This document shows, in pieces, positions 8,932 through 17,956 of a DNA stretch of 64,000 nucleotides. The notes beneath the pieces were generated by a model. That model saw only the letters and a list, made by a program, of their open reading frames with translations, ran no database searches and had not been told where the DNA came from. Source of the stretch: Mesonia sp. (lineage in GTDB: Bacteria; Bacteroidota; Bacteroidia; Flavobacteriales; Flavobacteriaceae); assembly GCA_012964435.1 (NCBI GenBank), contig DTTX01000034.1, forward strand, positions 62,001-126,000, given 5' to 3'. Every line of letters begins with the position of its first letter. The stretch's first letter is position 1. The position numbers were made by a program, and so were the translations under genes.

Positions 8932-10038
8932 ATGATGACCACAACAAGAAAAAGTTTAATGATCTTAAAATTGCTTCTTCTTGTTGCTATTTTAAAGAGT
9001 TGCGATAGCAATCAAACGAAAAATTCTTCAACACAGCTTCAAGAAAAATCAGCAGAAAATTCTCAGAATGCTGTTTTTCAACCCAACACTTTATTTGAAC
9101 AACCCCATTCTAATTTAGATGGAATGGTTACCGAATTCGTAAGAAAGATCTATCAAGATCAAAGCGGAAATATTTGGTTTGGCACCAATGCAAACGGAAT
9201 CATCGCCTATCGGAACAATTCTCTCGAAAGTTTTTACATTAATGAAAACTTCAATAAAAATAAAGGAGCTGTAAGAGCGATTACAGAAGATCATAAAGGT
9301 CAGATTTGGTTTGCTACTTCCAGTGGACTTATAAAATTTGACGGGGAAAATTTCACAGTTTACAGCGAGCAAGATGGTTTACCTGCCAATGAGCTTTGGA
9401 GCGTATTTATAGATAAAAAAGGATTAATTTGGTTAGGCACTACTGAAGGGATTTATCAATTTAACGGAAACAAATTCACCAAATTCAATTTACCAAAATC
9501 TGAAGTTAAAAAGCCTTTACCAATGCTAGCCAATAATTTAGTGTTTAAATTCTTGCAAGATCGAAACGGTACTCTATGGTTAGTGGTTGATGGTAATGGG
9601 ATATATAAATATGAAAATGAAAATTTCACACAACTAACAAAAGAAACCGGTCTTACAGATAACAACATTGCAGATATTTTTGAAGATCAAAAAGGAAATA
9701 TTTGGATTGGAAGCTTTAACGGTGGAGTAAGCAAATACGACGGAAAAACTTTTACCAATTTCACAAAAGAAAGAATTATTGATGGCAACGAAGTGTATAA
9801 TTTCTTTAAAGATCACCAAGAAAATATCTGGTTCTCTGCTGAAAATTATGGAGTTTATCGATATGACGGGAAAAATTTTAAGCAATTTACTGCCAAAGAT
9901 GGTTTAGCAACTAATACGATTCAGAGCATTTTTGAAGATAACAAAAAACAAATTTGGTTCGGTACTTGGCAAGGTCTAAGCCTTTATGACGGAAATGAAA
10001 TTACAGATGCCAAAGCAAAAGAAACTTGGGTAAAATAG
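8932..10038 (+). CDS. Two-component-regulator-type beta-propeller lipoprotein
   Basis: A lipoprotein (lipobox ending AILKSC, Cys24) with a low-complexity linker and about seven propeller repeats of the form [IF]xxDxxGxIWFGTxxGxxxYDG. Examples are IYQDQSGNIWFGT, ITEDHKGQIWFAT, IFEDQKGNIWIGS and IFEDNKKQIWFGT. These are the 'reg_prop' blades usually found in the periplasmic sensor half of hybrid two-component systems. Here they form a free-standing 368-residue protein with no kinase, helix or HTH after them. It may bind an extracellular ligand or envelope partner; that is inference. It converges with the next gene with a single base between stop codons. Confidence 0.87.
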   Translation: MMTTTRKSLMILKLLLLVAILKSCDSNQTKNSSTQLQEKSAENSQNAVFQPNTLFEQPHSNLDGMVTEFVRKIYQDQSGNIWFGTNANGIIAYRNNSLESFYINENFNKNKGAVRAITEDHKGQIWFATSSGLIKFDGENFTVYSEQDGLPANELWSVFIDKKGLIWLGTTEGIYQFNGNKFTKFNLPKSEVKKPLPMLANNLVFKFLQDRNGTLWLVVDGNGIYKYENENFTQLTKETGLTDNNIADIFEDQKGNIWIGSFNGGVSKYDGKTFTNFTKERIIDGNEVYNFFKDHQENIWFSAENYGVYRYDGKNFKQFTAKDGLATNTIQSIFEDNKKQIWFGTWQGLSLYDGNEITDAKAKETWVK

Positions 10039-10039
10039 G

Positions 10040-11074
10040 CTAATCCTTGCCCTCCAAAGAAAATACACAAGAAATAGGATAATGATCTGAATATTTCACC
10101 TTCGGAAAGCTGTTAAACTGTCTCACCTTAAAAGCTTCATCAACTAAAATAGCATCAATACGCATCGGGATAAAATCGAAATCGAAAGTCTTTCCAAACG
10201 ATTTTCCTTTTTCTTTAAAAGCATCTAAATGACCTTCAGAAAGCTTTCTATAGATATAAGAAAAAGCACTATTATTCATATCGCCACTAATCACAGATCT
10301 ATATGGGCAAGCTTCCAAATTTTTTAAAATCTTTTTTACTTGTGCTTCCTGTTTTCTGAAAGAATTATCGATTCGACCGATGAGTTTTTCTCTTGTTTCT
10401 TCTTGAAATTCGCTTACTTTCGGTTTAATTTTTAAACTTTCTAGATGAATATTAATAAAGCGAATGGTGTCGTTCCCTACAGCAAGATCTACATAAATCG
10501 CATTATTATTAGAAGTTCCAAATCCGATCGAACCTTTATTTACGATAGGATAATTGGTATAGATAGCTTGCCCGAAACGCGTTTTTTTATCGGTTAACAC
10601 TTCATATTTATACTGAAACTCATCAAAATCAACATCTGACCGTTGCTGATATTCTTGTAAACAAACCACATCGGGTTTTTCAGCTTCAATAAAATTGATA
10701 ATTTGATTTGTTACCGAATCACCTTCGATCCAATTAAAGCGATTAAACTGTCGTACGTTATAGCTTAACAACTTTACGTCTTGAGGTTGCTTGGTATATT
10801 TTTCTGCACCAAATTTATACAAGGATAAAATATGATTAAAGCCCAATAAGAGTATAAGAAATGAGAGCAGAAAATGCTTCCGCAGTTTAACCACCCAATA
10901 AATTAAAAAAGCAATATTAATGACCAGAAGTACTGGCATCGTTAAACTTAACACAGAAAGGTAAGGAAACGAACTCGGCGGAATATACGGTAATAAATAG
11001 GCTAATAAAAGTGCCGTCGCAAAAAGCGAATTCACAAAAAAGATAACTTTATCAAAAAATTTTAAAGGCTTCAT
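10040..11074 (-). CDS. Membrane-anchored endonuclease/exonuclease/phosphatase family protein
   Basis: Three predicted N-terminal membrane helices (about residues 10-85) precede a Mg-dependent EEP (DNase I-like) domain starting at VKLLSYNVRQFNRF. Family landmarks are VCLQEY (metal-binding Glu), INIHLES, ISGDMNNSAFS and the C-terminal KYSDHYPISCVF with the catalytic Asp-His. Substrate could be a phosphodiester or phosphate monoester and cannot be told from sequence. It is the last gene of a leftward run with mutL and the rhomboids. A second EEP protein of similar layout is encoded at 28872-29816. Confidence 0.9.
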   Translation of the reverse strand: MKPLKFFDKVIFFVNSLFATALLLAYLLPYIPPSSFPYLSVLSLTMPVLLVINIAFLIYWVVKLRKHFLLSFLILLLGFNHILSLYKFGAEKYTKQPQDVKLLSYNVRQFNRFNWIEGDSVTNQIINFIEAEKPDVVCLQEYQQRSDVDFDEFQYKYEVLTDKKTRFGQAIYTNYPIVNKGSIGFGTSNNNAIYVDLAVGNDTIRFINIHLESLKIKPKVSEFQEETREKLIGRIDNSFRKQEAQVKKILKNLEACPYRSVISGDMNNSAFSYIYRKLSEGHLDAFKEKGKSFGKTFDFDFIPMRIDAILVDEAFKVRQFNSFPKVKYSDHYPISCVFSLEGKD

Positions 11075-11086
11075 AGCACTTCAAAG

Positions 11087-11989
11087 TTAATCTTTGCCGG
11101 CGTTAAACAAAAAATCTTTTTCGGCTTTACTCAAACTTTCATAACCACTTTTACTGATCTTATCTAAAATTGCATCGATCTTTTGTTGCTTTTCTTTAGC
11201 TCCGGCAGTATGATGAGTGGTTTTTGAACTTTTACTTTTTGAAGAAGAATAGTTTTTGTTTTTGTAAACTTTCTTAAACGGAGTTTTCTCTTTTTTTGAG
11301 AATAGAGAAACTACACCATCTACTAATTTTTCAAACCAAGCGCCAATATCTCTCCCCTTTTGTAATTGAGTTGTATAAACATAACCTAACAAAGCACCAC
11401 CAATATGCGCTAAATGCCCACCGGGATTATTAAATGGCATTTGTACAATATCTGAGATCACAAAAAAAGCAGCGATCCACCAAAGTTTTATACTTCCAAT
11501 AATCATTAAACGAACACTCATATTTGGAGCCTGAGTGGTAACGCCTAATAAAACTGCCATAACTGCTGCTGAAGCTCCTAATAAATAAGAATTTCCGGCT
11601 CCGGCAAACGCAGGAAAAATATTGTAGCTTAACATAAACAATAATGCTCCGGCAATAGCTCCCAAAAAATAATAATTAAGTAAACGCTTCGGCGAGAAAA
11701 ATGTAAGAAACATTCGACCTGAAAAATATAGAATAAGCATATTCGAAAGTATATGCCATATTCCGCTATGCATAAAAGCGTAAGTGATTAGCGTCCAAGG
11801 TTTATAGATAAATTCTCCAAGTTGCTTCGGAAAAACCAGCCATTCACTTAAATAATCCGGAATATTAAAGAGATAAAAGATCGCTTTGAGAAGAAAAACC
11901 ACTACAAACACAAGCACATTTACCGCGATCAGCTTCTCCACCACGCCGGCCATATTGTAACGATATTGTAATTGGTCTCTAAAGTTCAT
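11087..11989 (-). CDS. Rhomboid family intramembrane serine protease, with C-terminal extension
   Basis: A polytopic membrane protease with the catalytic dyad Ser140 (LLGASAAVMAV) and His195 (HLAHIGGALLGY). The HILSNM element, which holds the conserved His/Asn of the rhomboid core, is also present. After the last helix a basic, Ser/Lys-rich linker leads to a small conserved helical tail, IDAILDKISKSGYESLSKAE, matching the DUF6576-type extension of Bacteroidota rhomboids. It lies 1 base after a second rhomboid gene, so the two are co-transcribed. Substrates are unknown. Confidence 0.93.
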   Translation of the reverse strand: MNFRDQLQYRYNMAGVVEKLIAVNVLVFVVVFLLKAIFYLFNIPDYLSEWLVFPKQLGEFIYKPWTLITYAFMHSGIWHILSNMLILYFSGRMFLTFFSPKRLLNYYFLGAIAGALLFMLSYNIFPAFAGAGNSYLLGASAAVMAVLLGVTTQAPNMSVRLMIIGSIKLWWIAAFFVISDIVQMPFNNPGGHLAHIGGALLGYVYTTQLQKGRDIGAWFEKLVDGVVSLFSKKEKTPFKKVYKNKNYSSSKSKSSKTTHHTAGAKEKQQKIDAILDKISKSGYESLSKAEKDFLFNAGKD

Positions 11990-11990
11990 C

Positions 11991-12737
11991 TTAATTCCAG
12001 CGATTAAATTGATTTTTCTTCCAGTAATACATGGTAATAAACCCGATTACTGCTCCGCCAATATGTGCCCAATAGGCCGTATTTGACGGACCTAAAAGTG
12101 TAGCTCCCGTCACTGCTGAATATACGTTTATTAAAAAATAACCTCCAATTAAATATTTCGCTTTAATCGGTATTGGGATAAACATAATGTATAATGGAAG
12201 ATTAGGGTAAACTACTGCAAATGCCGCAAGTACTCCAAAAATAGCTCCTGAAGCTCCTACCATTGGCGTTACGTAAGCATCGGTAAGTTGCATTACAGTT
12301 TCTTGAGAAACGCCTTGGAAAAATTGATAGGAATTAGTTTGTACGGCTCTATCTAAACTCTCATAAATTTGACTTGGTTGTATTCCTGCATCGAGCAAAG
12401 CTTGATAAGCAGGATTAAATTCTAGGTAAGTAAATAAAATTTGAAGTCCTGCTGCTGCTAAACCGGAAGAGAAATAAAGAAATAAAAATCGTTGTTGCCC
12501 AACAGCTTGCTCTAAAACACTACCAAACATATATAAAGCAAACATATTAAAAAAGATATGCGATACATCACCGTGCATAAACATATGCGTCACCACTTGC
12601 CAAATACCAAAATTTTCATTCTCCGGAAACCAAAGTGCTAACATTTTAATCGCGTAATCGCCTAAAAACTGGCTTCCTACAAAAAAAAGAATATTCGCAA
12701 TTAAAAGTACTTTTACCGTTTCTGTTATTCTACCCAT
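11991..12737 (-). CDS. Rhomboid family intramembrane serine protease
   Basis: A 248-residue membrane protease with HIFFNMFALYMFG, the nucleophile Ser163 in VGASGAIFGVLAAF and the catalytic His225 in AHIGGAVIGF. It is a basic six-helix-type rhomboid without the soluble C-terminal extension of its downstream paralogue, and has a longer hydrophilic loop between helices (about residues 95-155). The gene begins directly after the mutL stop codon. Coupling of mutL and two rhomboids is common in Flavobacteriia and probably reflects shared transcription rather than shared function. Confidence 0.94.
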   Translation of the reverse strand: MGRITETVKVLLIANILFFVGSQFLGDYAIKMLALWFPENENFGIWQVVTHMFMHGDVSHIFFNMFALYMFGSVLEQAVGQQRFLFLYFSSGLAAAGLQILFTYLEFNPAYQALLDAGIQPSQIYESLDRAVQTNSYQFFQGVSQETVMQLTDAYVTPMVGASGAIFGVLAAFAVVYPNLPLYIMFIPIPIKAKYLIGGYFLINVYSAVTGATLLGPSNTAYWAHIGGAVIGFITMYYWKKNQFNRWN

Positions 12738-14621
12738 TTACATGAATTTTTTTTCGAGCTCATCTACTGCTAACGTGACGAACACCTTTCGGTTAGACGG
12801 TGTTACATCGGGTTCTTTACAAGCAAATAAACCGTTTACAATTGCAATTTGTTCTACCGTATCTAAAACCGCGCCTGTTTTAATTGCCATACTTTTTGCC
12901 AAAGATTTTGCCAATAAGTCAGTTTGTTTAAAACCGCTTTCGGGTATTTCATTCTCAAAATCTGACAATAATTGGTCCAGTAAAATAGAAACTTCACTTT
13001 CAGAAATTAAATTCGGGATTCCTTTAATCTCTACTTCGTGATTTTCGATTCTGGCAAAAACAAAACCGGTTTGCTCTAACGAGTCTTTTAATTCTCGCAA
13101 CATCGCCGTTTCTTGTTTTGAATATTGAAGAATTAACGGAAATAATAATTGCTGACTTATCGCTGCTTTTACCGTAATGCTTTTTAAAAGATCCTCATAT
13201 AAAATTCGAGTATGCGCACGATGTTGATCGATCACTAACAAACCGGATTTTAAAGAACTGATGATATATTTTTTCTGAAGCTGAAACGTATTTCCCGATT
13301 CAGATTTCTTTTCATCTTCAAATAAACTTCCCGTTACTTCTTCACTTTCAAACTCTACATTGCTAAAATCTGCTTCTGGCTTAGAAGAATCAAATTCGGT
13401 ATATAAAGCTTCCCAAGCACCTTCATTTTTCTTTGAGAAATTAGGCTGAAAATTACTTTTACCACTTGAAGTTTTTGCGGAAGTAGAGGAAGAAGATGAA
13501 AACTTCATCTCACTCTCAAACGGATTAAAATTTCGATCTACTTCTACGATCGGATGTTCCGCTTGTTTCTCTTTATAACTATATGGCGTGTCCAAATTGG
13601 CATCACGCTCAAAATCTAATACAGGAGCTACATTAAATTGCCCTAAACTATGCTTGATCGCACTTCTTAAAATAGCATAAAGCGCGTGCTCATCGTCAAA
13701 CTTAATCTCCGTTTTTGTAGGATGTATATTGATATCGATTCTTTTAGGATCGATGTTTAAGTATAAAAAGTAAGAAGGGTAAGTTTTCTCTTTTAGCAAA
13801 CCTTCAAAAGCTGCCGTTACCGCGTGATTTAGATACGGACTTTTAATAAAGCGATCGTTCACAAAAAAGAATTGCTCGCCTTTGGTACGCTTGGCAAATT
13901 CAGGTTTACCTACAAAACCTTGTACGTTTAAAATTTCAGTTTCTTCTTCAACAGGAACTAATTTTTCATTGGTTTTAGCTCCGAAAATATTCACAATACG
14001 CTGACGATGATTGGTACTTGGTAATTGAAAGATTTCACTCCCATTGTGATGTAACGAAAAAGCTAATTGCGGATGCGCTAAAGCCACACGCTGAAATTCA
14101 TCAATAATGTGGCGCGTTTCTACCGCATTCGACTTTAAAAAGTTTCTTCTCGCAGGGATATTGAAAAACAAGTTTTTTACGCTAACTACCGTTCCTTTTG
14201 GCGTTACGCAAGGTTCTTGAGATTCTACTTTGGTACCGTTAATTTTAATTTCGGTACCTACTTCCTGCTCTTCTTGTTTGGATTTTAGATCGACGTGTGC
14301 AATCGCAGCAATAGAAGCTAAAGCTTCACCACGAAATCCTTTTGTTTTAAGTTGAAAAAGATCTTCTGCCATTTTAATTTTTGAAGTCGCGTGACGTTCA
14401 AAACACAAACGGGCATCGGTTTCACTCATTCCTTTTCCGTCATCAGAAACTTGAATTAAGGTTTTACCGGCATCTTTAATAAGTAGTTGAATATGGGTCG
14501 CTTCCGCATCGATCGCATTCTCGAGTAACTCTTTTACCACAGAAGCCGGGCGTTGCACCACTTCTCCCGCAGCAATTTGGTTAGCTACATGATCTGGAAG
14601 TAATTGAATAATGTCTGCCAT
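12738..14621 (-). CDS. mutL: DNA mismatch repair protein MutL, endonuclease motifs degenerate
   Basis: The GHKL ATPase that links MutS mismatch recognition to downstream repair. The N-terminus is canonical: IAAGEVVQRPASVVKELLEN, DDGKGM, RHATSKI and GFRGEALASI, then the transducer domain. A low-complexity Ser-rich linker (about residues 370-410) leads to the C-terminal dimerisation domain. There the metal-binding endonuclease motif DQHAxxExxxxE reads DQHRAHTRILYE (residues 465-476), so its first Glu is Thr. The other usual endonuclease elements read SMAIKTG and TPSNRK instead of the Cys/His-containing forms. This MutL may therefore lack nicking activity. The 627-residue length is normal. The start overlaps the preceding gene's last base. 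Confidence 0.96.
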   Translation of the reverse strand: MADIIQLLPDHVANQIAAGEVVQRPASVVKELLENAIDAEATHIQLLIKDAGKTLIQVSDDGKGMSETDARLCFERHATSKIKMAEDLFQLKTKGFRGEALASIAAIAHVDLKSKQEEQEVGTEIKINGTKVESQEPCVTPKGTVVSVKNLFFNIPARRNFLKSNAVETRHIIDEFQRVALAHPQLAFSLHHNGSEIFQLPSTNHRQRIVNIFGAKTNEKLVPVEEETEILNVQGFVGKPEFAKRTKGEQFFFVNDRFIKSPYLNHAVTAAFEGLLKEKTYPSYFLYLNIDPKRIDINIHPTKTEIKFDDEHALYAILRSAIKHSLGQFNVAPVLDFERDANLDTPYSYKEKQAEHPIVEVDRNFNPFESEMKFSSSSSTSAKTSSGKSNFQPNFSKKNEGAWEALYTEFDSSKPEADFSNVEFESEEVTGSLFEDEKKSESGNTFQLQKKYIISSLKSGLLVIDQHRAHTRILYEDLLKSITVKAAISQQLLFPLILQYSKQETAMLRELKDSLEQTGFVFARIENHEVEIKGIPNLISESEVSILLDQLLSDFENEIPESGFKQTDLLAKSLAKSMAIKTGAVLDTVEQIAIVNGLFACKEPDVTPSNRKVFVTLAVDELEKKFM

Positions 14622-14908
14622 TAATTTGCAAAGAAAATTGATAGATCAAAGTCAATTAAAAACAAGAAAAGAAATACTAGAATCGCAACGATCATCATAA
14701 TTCTCTTGCTTGATTCTCGATCTGACTTTTCTTGAAATTCTGACCACGCAGATTTAAAACGGTTAACGATCCCGCCGGGACTTTCTACCGTTTTTCTGTA
14801 CTGGTCGTACTTTGATTGTATTTTATAGGGATTCCCCTCGCCTTTATCGTCGTAATAGCGAGGACTGTAATTAAACTGCTTGTTCTTTCTTGTTTTTAAA
14901 ATTCCCAT
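14621..14908 (-). CDS. Small single-helix membrane protein
   Basis: A 95-residue protein with a polar N-terminal half containing NYSPRYYDDKGEGNPYKI, followed by a charged helix and one C-terminal membrane segment (IMMIVAILVFLFLFLIDF). It is a conserved neighbour of ribH and mutL in Flavobacteriia, and databases sometimes name it 'riboflavin synthase subunit beta'. Nothing in the sequence supports enzyme activity. It is likely a tail-anchored inner-membrane protein of unknown role. It shares one base with the mutL start, so it is probably translated with mutL. A promoter-like TAACTTTG lies 16 bases upstream of its ATG. Confidence 0.8.
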   Translation of the reverse strand: MGILKTRKNKQFNYSPRYYDDKGEGNPYKIQSKYDQYRKTVESPGGIVNRFKSAWSEFQEKSDRESSKRIMMIVAILVFLFLFLIDFDLSIFFAN

Positions 14909-14923
14909 AACTTTAGCTTATTT

Positions 14924-14931
14924 CAAAGTTA
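14924..14931 (-). promoter_or_regulatory. Bacteroidota -7 promoter element (TAACTTTG)
   Basis: TAACTTTG on the minus strand matches the TAnnTTTG consensus for the Bacteroidota primary sigma factor. It would start transcription a few bases before the ATG of the small membrane protein and drive the mutL-rhomboid-EEP run. No well-spaced TTG box is seen upstream, so it is a partial match. Confidence 0.45.
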
Positions 14932-14947
14932 CTAAAATCAAAAACAA

Positions 14948-14965
14948 TGCCGCTCTAAAGCGGCA
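14948..14965 (-). terminator. Intrinsic terminator after ribH
   Basis: TGCCGCT and AGCGGCA form a 7-bp GC-rich stem with a CTAA loop. Read on the minus strand it lies about 30 bases past the ribH stop and is followed by a T-rich tract, as expected for a rho-independent terminator. It separates the TPR-ribH unit from the mutL unit. Confidence 0.75.
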
Positions 14966-14994
14966 AATTTTGTTAACAGTAAGTAAGCTATGTG

Positions 14995-15501
14995 TTATTC
15001 TTTATAAAACTTAGCGTCTTTACGTAACTGCGCCATTTTAATGGCAGCTACTGCAGCTTCTGCTCCTTTATTACCGTGTTTACCGCCGCTTCTGTCGATA
15101 GATTGTTGCTTCTCATTATCGGTAAGTACGCAAAAGATCACCGGAATGTCTGATTGGATATTTAAATCTTTAATGCCTTGAGTTACGCCTTCACAAACAA
15201 AATCGAAATGCTTGGTTTCTCCTTGAATCACATTACCAACGGCTACGATTGCATCTAACATCTCAAAAGATTCTTGCATTTTCTTACAACCGTAAATTAA
15301 TTCAAAACTGCCGGGAACATTCCAACGAACAATGTTTTCTTTTAAAACTCCGTTCTCGATCCAAACATCAAATGCTCCTTGAAAAAGGTTTTCTGTAATA
15401 TCGTCATTCCACTCAGAAACAACAATCCCAAACCGAAAGTCTTTCGCGTTTGGGATTGTATTTTTGTCGTAAGCGGATAAATTTTTACCTGCTGTTGCCA
15501 T
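14995..15501 (-). CDS. ribH: 6,7-dimethyl-8-ribityllumazine synthase
   Basis: Condenses 5-amino-6-ribitylamino-uracil with 3,4-dihydroxybutanone phosphate in riboflavin synthesis. It has the family motifs VVSEWND, VPGSFELIYG, VGNVIQGETKHFDFV with catalytic His98, and DRSGGKHGNKGAEAA near the C-terminus. The 168-residue length is typical. It follows the TPR protein gene by 3 bases on the same strand and is followed by a terminator hairpin, so the two form a short operon. No flavin (RFN) riboswitch is visible; regulation, if any, is with the TPR gene. Confidence 0.96.
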   Translation of the reverse strand: MATAGKNLSAYDKNTIPNAKDFRFGIVVSEWNDDITENLFQGAFDVWIENGVLKENIVRWNVPGSFELIYGCKKMQESFEMLDAIVAVGNVIQGETKHFDFVCEGVTQGIKDLNIQSDIPVIFCVLTDNEKQQSIDRSGGKHGNKGAEAAVAAIKMAQLRKDAKFYKE

Positions 15502-15504
15502 ATG

Positions 15505-16296
15505 TTATTTTAATGCTTTTGCCTGCCCTAAGTAAACTGCTGTTTTTTCAGCTTCAGGAGCATCGGCATATTCATCGTCGATTTTTGTTAAAAATTCTTC
15601 TGCTTTTGCACCTTCTCCTACTTCGATCGCTGTAATAGCAGCTTTTAATAAAAATTTAGGTGTTGTAAAATCGTTTGTACGCATATTAGCAGCTTTCTCA
15701 TAATAACCTAAAGCTTCTTTAGGTTGCTCTAACTGGATAAATGCATCACCAATCGCTCCGGTTGCTAATGGCGCTAAAATTTCGTCTTCGCTAGAAAAAC
15801 TCTCTAAATAATCTACAGCTTTATCATATTTACCGGTATTTAAGTAAGCCATACCCGCATAATAATTTGCTAAGTTCGCTGCTTTTGTGCTTCCGTAGTT
15901 ATCGATAATATCTAAGAAACCAAATTTACCGCCACCACCGTTTAGTGCTAAATTATATAAAGAATCTTGAGCTTTACCAGAAGCATCTAAAGCATTTTCA
16001 AAATAAATTTGAGATTGAGAAATTTCGTTTGCAGCTTCTTCTTCTTTTGGTTGCTCGATAAACTTCTGATAACCTAAATAACCTAAGACTGCTACAATAA
16101 CAACCCCAATAAAAATAAAGATAGGTTTTTGGTTACTTTCTAACCATTCTTCAGTTTTATTAGCACCTTCGTCAAGGTTATCAAAAACTTCTTGCGTAGT
16201 AGATTCTCCTTCTACATATACATTTTCATCTTCATTGATCTCTTCTTGCTCTTTTTCCGGTTTCGGCTTGTAGCCTCTTTTCTTATATGTTGCCAT
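15505..16296 (-). CDS. Membrane-anchored tetratricopeptide repeat protein
   Basis: A 263-residue protein with a charged N-terminal cytoplasmic segment (KKRGYKPKPEKEQEEINEDE), one membrane helix near residues 59-76 (PIFIFIGVVIVAVLGYLGYQ) and a TPR-rich C-terminal domain. TPR-like units include NYYAGMAYLNTGKYDKAVDYL and QLEQPKEALGYYEKA. The layout resembles YfgM-type proteins that assist secretion or envelope folding; that comparison is by topology, not close identity. It is divergent from recF and co-transcribed with ribH, an arrangement common in Flavobacteriia. Confidence 0.85.
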   Translation of the reverse strand: MATYKKRGYKPKPEKEQEEINEDENVYVEGESTTQEVFDNLDEGANKTEEWLESNQKPIFIFIGVVIVAVLGYLGYQKFIEQPKEEEAANEISQSQIYFENALDASGKAQDSLYNLALNGGGGKFGFLDIIDNYGSTKAANLANYYAGMAYLNTGKYDKAVDYLESFSSEDEILAPLATGAIGDAFIQLEQPKEALGYYEKAANMRTNDFTTPKFLLKAAITAIEVGEGAKAEEFLTKIDDEYADAPEAEKTAVYLGQAKALK

Positions 16297-16317
16297 AAAA
16301 TTATCTTAAATGATGCG

Positions 16318-16325
16318 CAAAAATA
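16318..16325 (-). promoter_or_regulatory. Bacteroidota -7 promoter element (TATTTTTG)
   Basis: TATTTTTG on the minus strand, about 20 bases before the TPR-gene ATG, fits TAnnTTTG. A matching upstream TTG at the normal distance is not evident. It is the best candidate promoter for the TPR-ribH operon. Confidence 0.45.
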
Positions 16326-16444
16326 TAATTTTTATTTATATATAAAAGAGATTTTTTTTGTTATTTTTCAATACTTTGCAGACTATAATGATTAGATTCT
16401 CGACCTGATAATTTCAACAAAAAACTACTGTTCTTCAAGTATTT

Positions 16445-17524
16445 ATGCATTTAAAAAAACTTTCTTTACTGAATTATAAAAATTTTGAAACTGCAAATTT
16501 TGATTTTGACGAGAAAATAAATTGCCTTGTGGGTCATAATGGCGTGGGTAAAACGAATGTGCTCGACAGCATTTATCATTTGGCTTACGGAAAGAGTTAT
16601 TTTAACCCCATCGCTTCACAAAATATAAATCATGAAGCCGATTTTTTTGTGATCGATGGTGAGTTTGAAAAATTAGAACGTTCAGAAAAAATAGTGGTTA
16701 GTGTAAAAAAAGGTCAGAAAAAGGTAATTAAACGAAATGCAAAAGCTTACGAAAAATTTAGTGAACATATTGGTTTAATTCCGGTAGTGATCATTTCTCC
16801 GGCAGATCGAGACCTTATTATTGAAGGTAGCGAAACGCGAAGAAAATTTATCGATAGTATTATCTCGCAAAACGATAAGGAATATTTAGAACTATTAATG
16901 AAATACAACAAAACCTTATCACAACGAAATTCTCTGTTGAAGTATTTTGCGGCGAATCATACCTTCGACAGTTCTACGCTCGATATTTACAATTTACAAA
17001 TGAGTGAAATGGGTGAAATCATCCACCAAAAAAGAATTGATTTTTTAAACACCTTCACTCCTATTTTTAAAGAACGCTACCAAAGTATTAGTAATGCCAA
17101 AGAAGAAGTGAGCATTAAATATAAAAGCCAGCTTAGCGACGAAAAATTAAATGTTCTGTTTGAAAAGAATTTACGAAAAGATATGGCTTTGCAATATACC
17201 GGCGTCGGAACGCATAAAGATGATCTTAGCTTTAAAATTAAAGGGCATCCGGTAAAAAAGTTTGGATCGCAAGGACAACAAAAATCGTTTTTAATCGCTT
17301 TAAAATTGGCGCAATACGATTTTATGAAAGCCCAAAGCAAGGTAAACCCGATCTTATTGCTCGATGATGTTTTTGATAAATTAGATGAAAATCGCGTCGC
17401 ACAAATTGTAGATTTGGTCACAAAAGACGATTTAGGTCAGCTTTTTATAAGCGACACGCACTCCGACCGAACCGAAAATGTGGTAAAAGCAAATGCCAAT
17501 CAATATAAAATGATTCAACTATAA
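16445..17524 (+). CDS. recF: DNA replication and repair protein RecF
   Basis: An SMC-like ABC ATPase that works with RecO/RecR to load RecA at single-strand gaps. It has Walker A GHNGVGKT (residues 30-37), then [14 protein letters not shown], the RecF-specific [17 protein letters not shown], the signature [15 protein letters not shown], Walker [15 protein letters not shown] and the C-terminal ISDTHSDRT. The 359-residue length is normal. It heads an operon with a small lipoprotein and a DUF721 protein. It is not next to dnaA or dnaN here. Confidence 0.97.
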   Translation: MHLKKLSLLNYKNFETANFDFDEKINCLVGHNGVGKTNVLDSIYHLAYGKSYFNPIASQNINHEADFFVIDGEFEKLERSEKIVVSVKKGQKKVIKRNAKAYEKFSEHIGLIPVVIISPADRDLIIEGSETRRKFIDSIISQNDKEYLELLMKYNKTLSQRNSLLKYFAANHTFDSSTLDIYNLQMSEMGEIIHQKRIDFLNTFTPIFKERYQSISNAKEEVSIKYKSQLSDEKLNVLFEKNLRKDMALQYTGVGTHKDDLSFKIKGHPVKKFGSQGQQKSFLIALKLAQYDFMKAQSKVNPILLLDDVFDKLDENRVAQIVDLVTKDDLGQLFISDTHSDRTENVVKANANQYKMIQL

Positions 17525-17527
17525 AAG

Positions 17528-17956
17528 ATGAAATTGAAAAAATTAGCATACCTCTTACTAAGCATCATTTTTTGCTTGAGTTGCCAAGAAACTAAAAAAG
17601 AAGATTTAAACCAATTGAATGGTTATTGGGAGATTAAAAAAGTGAAACAAAAAAATGGAAAAGAAACTGTTTTTAAATTTAACGAAACGGTAGATTTTAT
17701 TGAATTTAAAAACAACAAAGGCATTCGAACCAAAGTAAAGCCAAGCTTGCAAGGCGATTTTAAAGCCACAAAAGATGCTGAAAGTTTTACGATCACCAAA
17801 GAAAACGATCAATGGATCTTCCATTACAAAACAGCAATGGACGGATGGCAAGAAACTTTGCTTCGTTTAGATGAAAATGAATTTCAAGTACAAAACGACC
17901 GAGAAATAATTTATACTTACCAACGCTTTAACGGATATTTAGATGGCACGAAATGA
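17528..17956 (+). CDS. Lipocalin-like lipoprotein
   Basis: A 142-residue lipoprotein with signal LLLSIIFCLSC (Cys19) and a single small beta-rich domain beginning LNGYWEIKKVKQKNGKE. The 'G-x-W-x-[IL]' strand start and repeated short strands resemble the lipocalin-like families (DUF4923/lipocalin_4 type) common in Bacteroidota. No ligand can be proposed. It lies 3 bases after recF and overlaps the DUF721 gene by 14 bases. This conserved placement is likely transcriptional only, since its product is exported. Confidence 0.78.
   Translation: MKLKKLAYLLLSIIFCLSCQETKKEDLNQLNGYWEIKKVKQKNGKETVFKFNETVDFIEFKNNKGIRTKVKPSLQGDFKATKDAESFTITKENDQWIFHYKTAMDGWQETLLRLDENEFQVQNDREIIYTYQRFNGYLDGTK

Noticed and set aside
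11087..12737. Rhomboid pair as a rhombosortase system
   Set aside because: No protein with a GlyGly-CTERM tail is encoded in the window, and the sorting tails seen are T9SS type A.
12742..13041. 99-codon open frame opposite mutL
   Set aside because: Antisense to a conserved domain of mutL with no independent coding signal.
14621..14908. Naming the small membrane protein 'riboflavin synthase subunit beta'
   Set aside because: The neighbouring ribH is the lumazine synthase (beta subunit). This protein has a single membrane helix and no enzyme motif, so the name appears to be an annotation carry-over.
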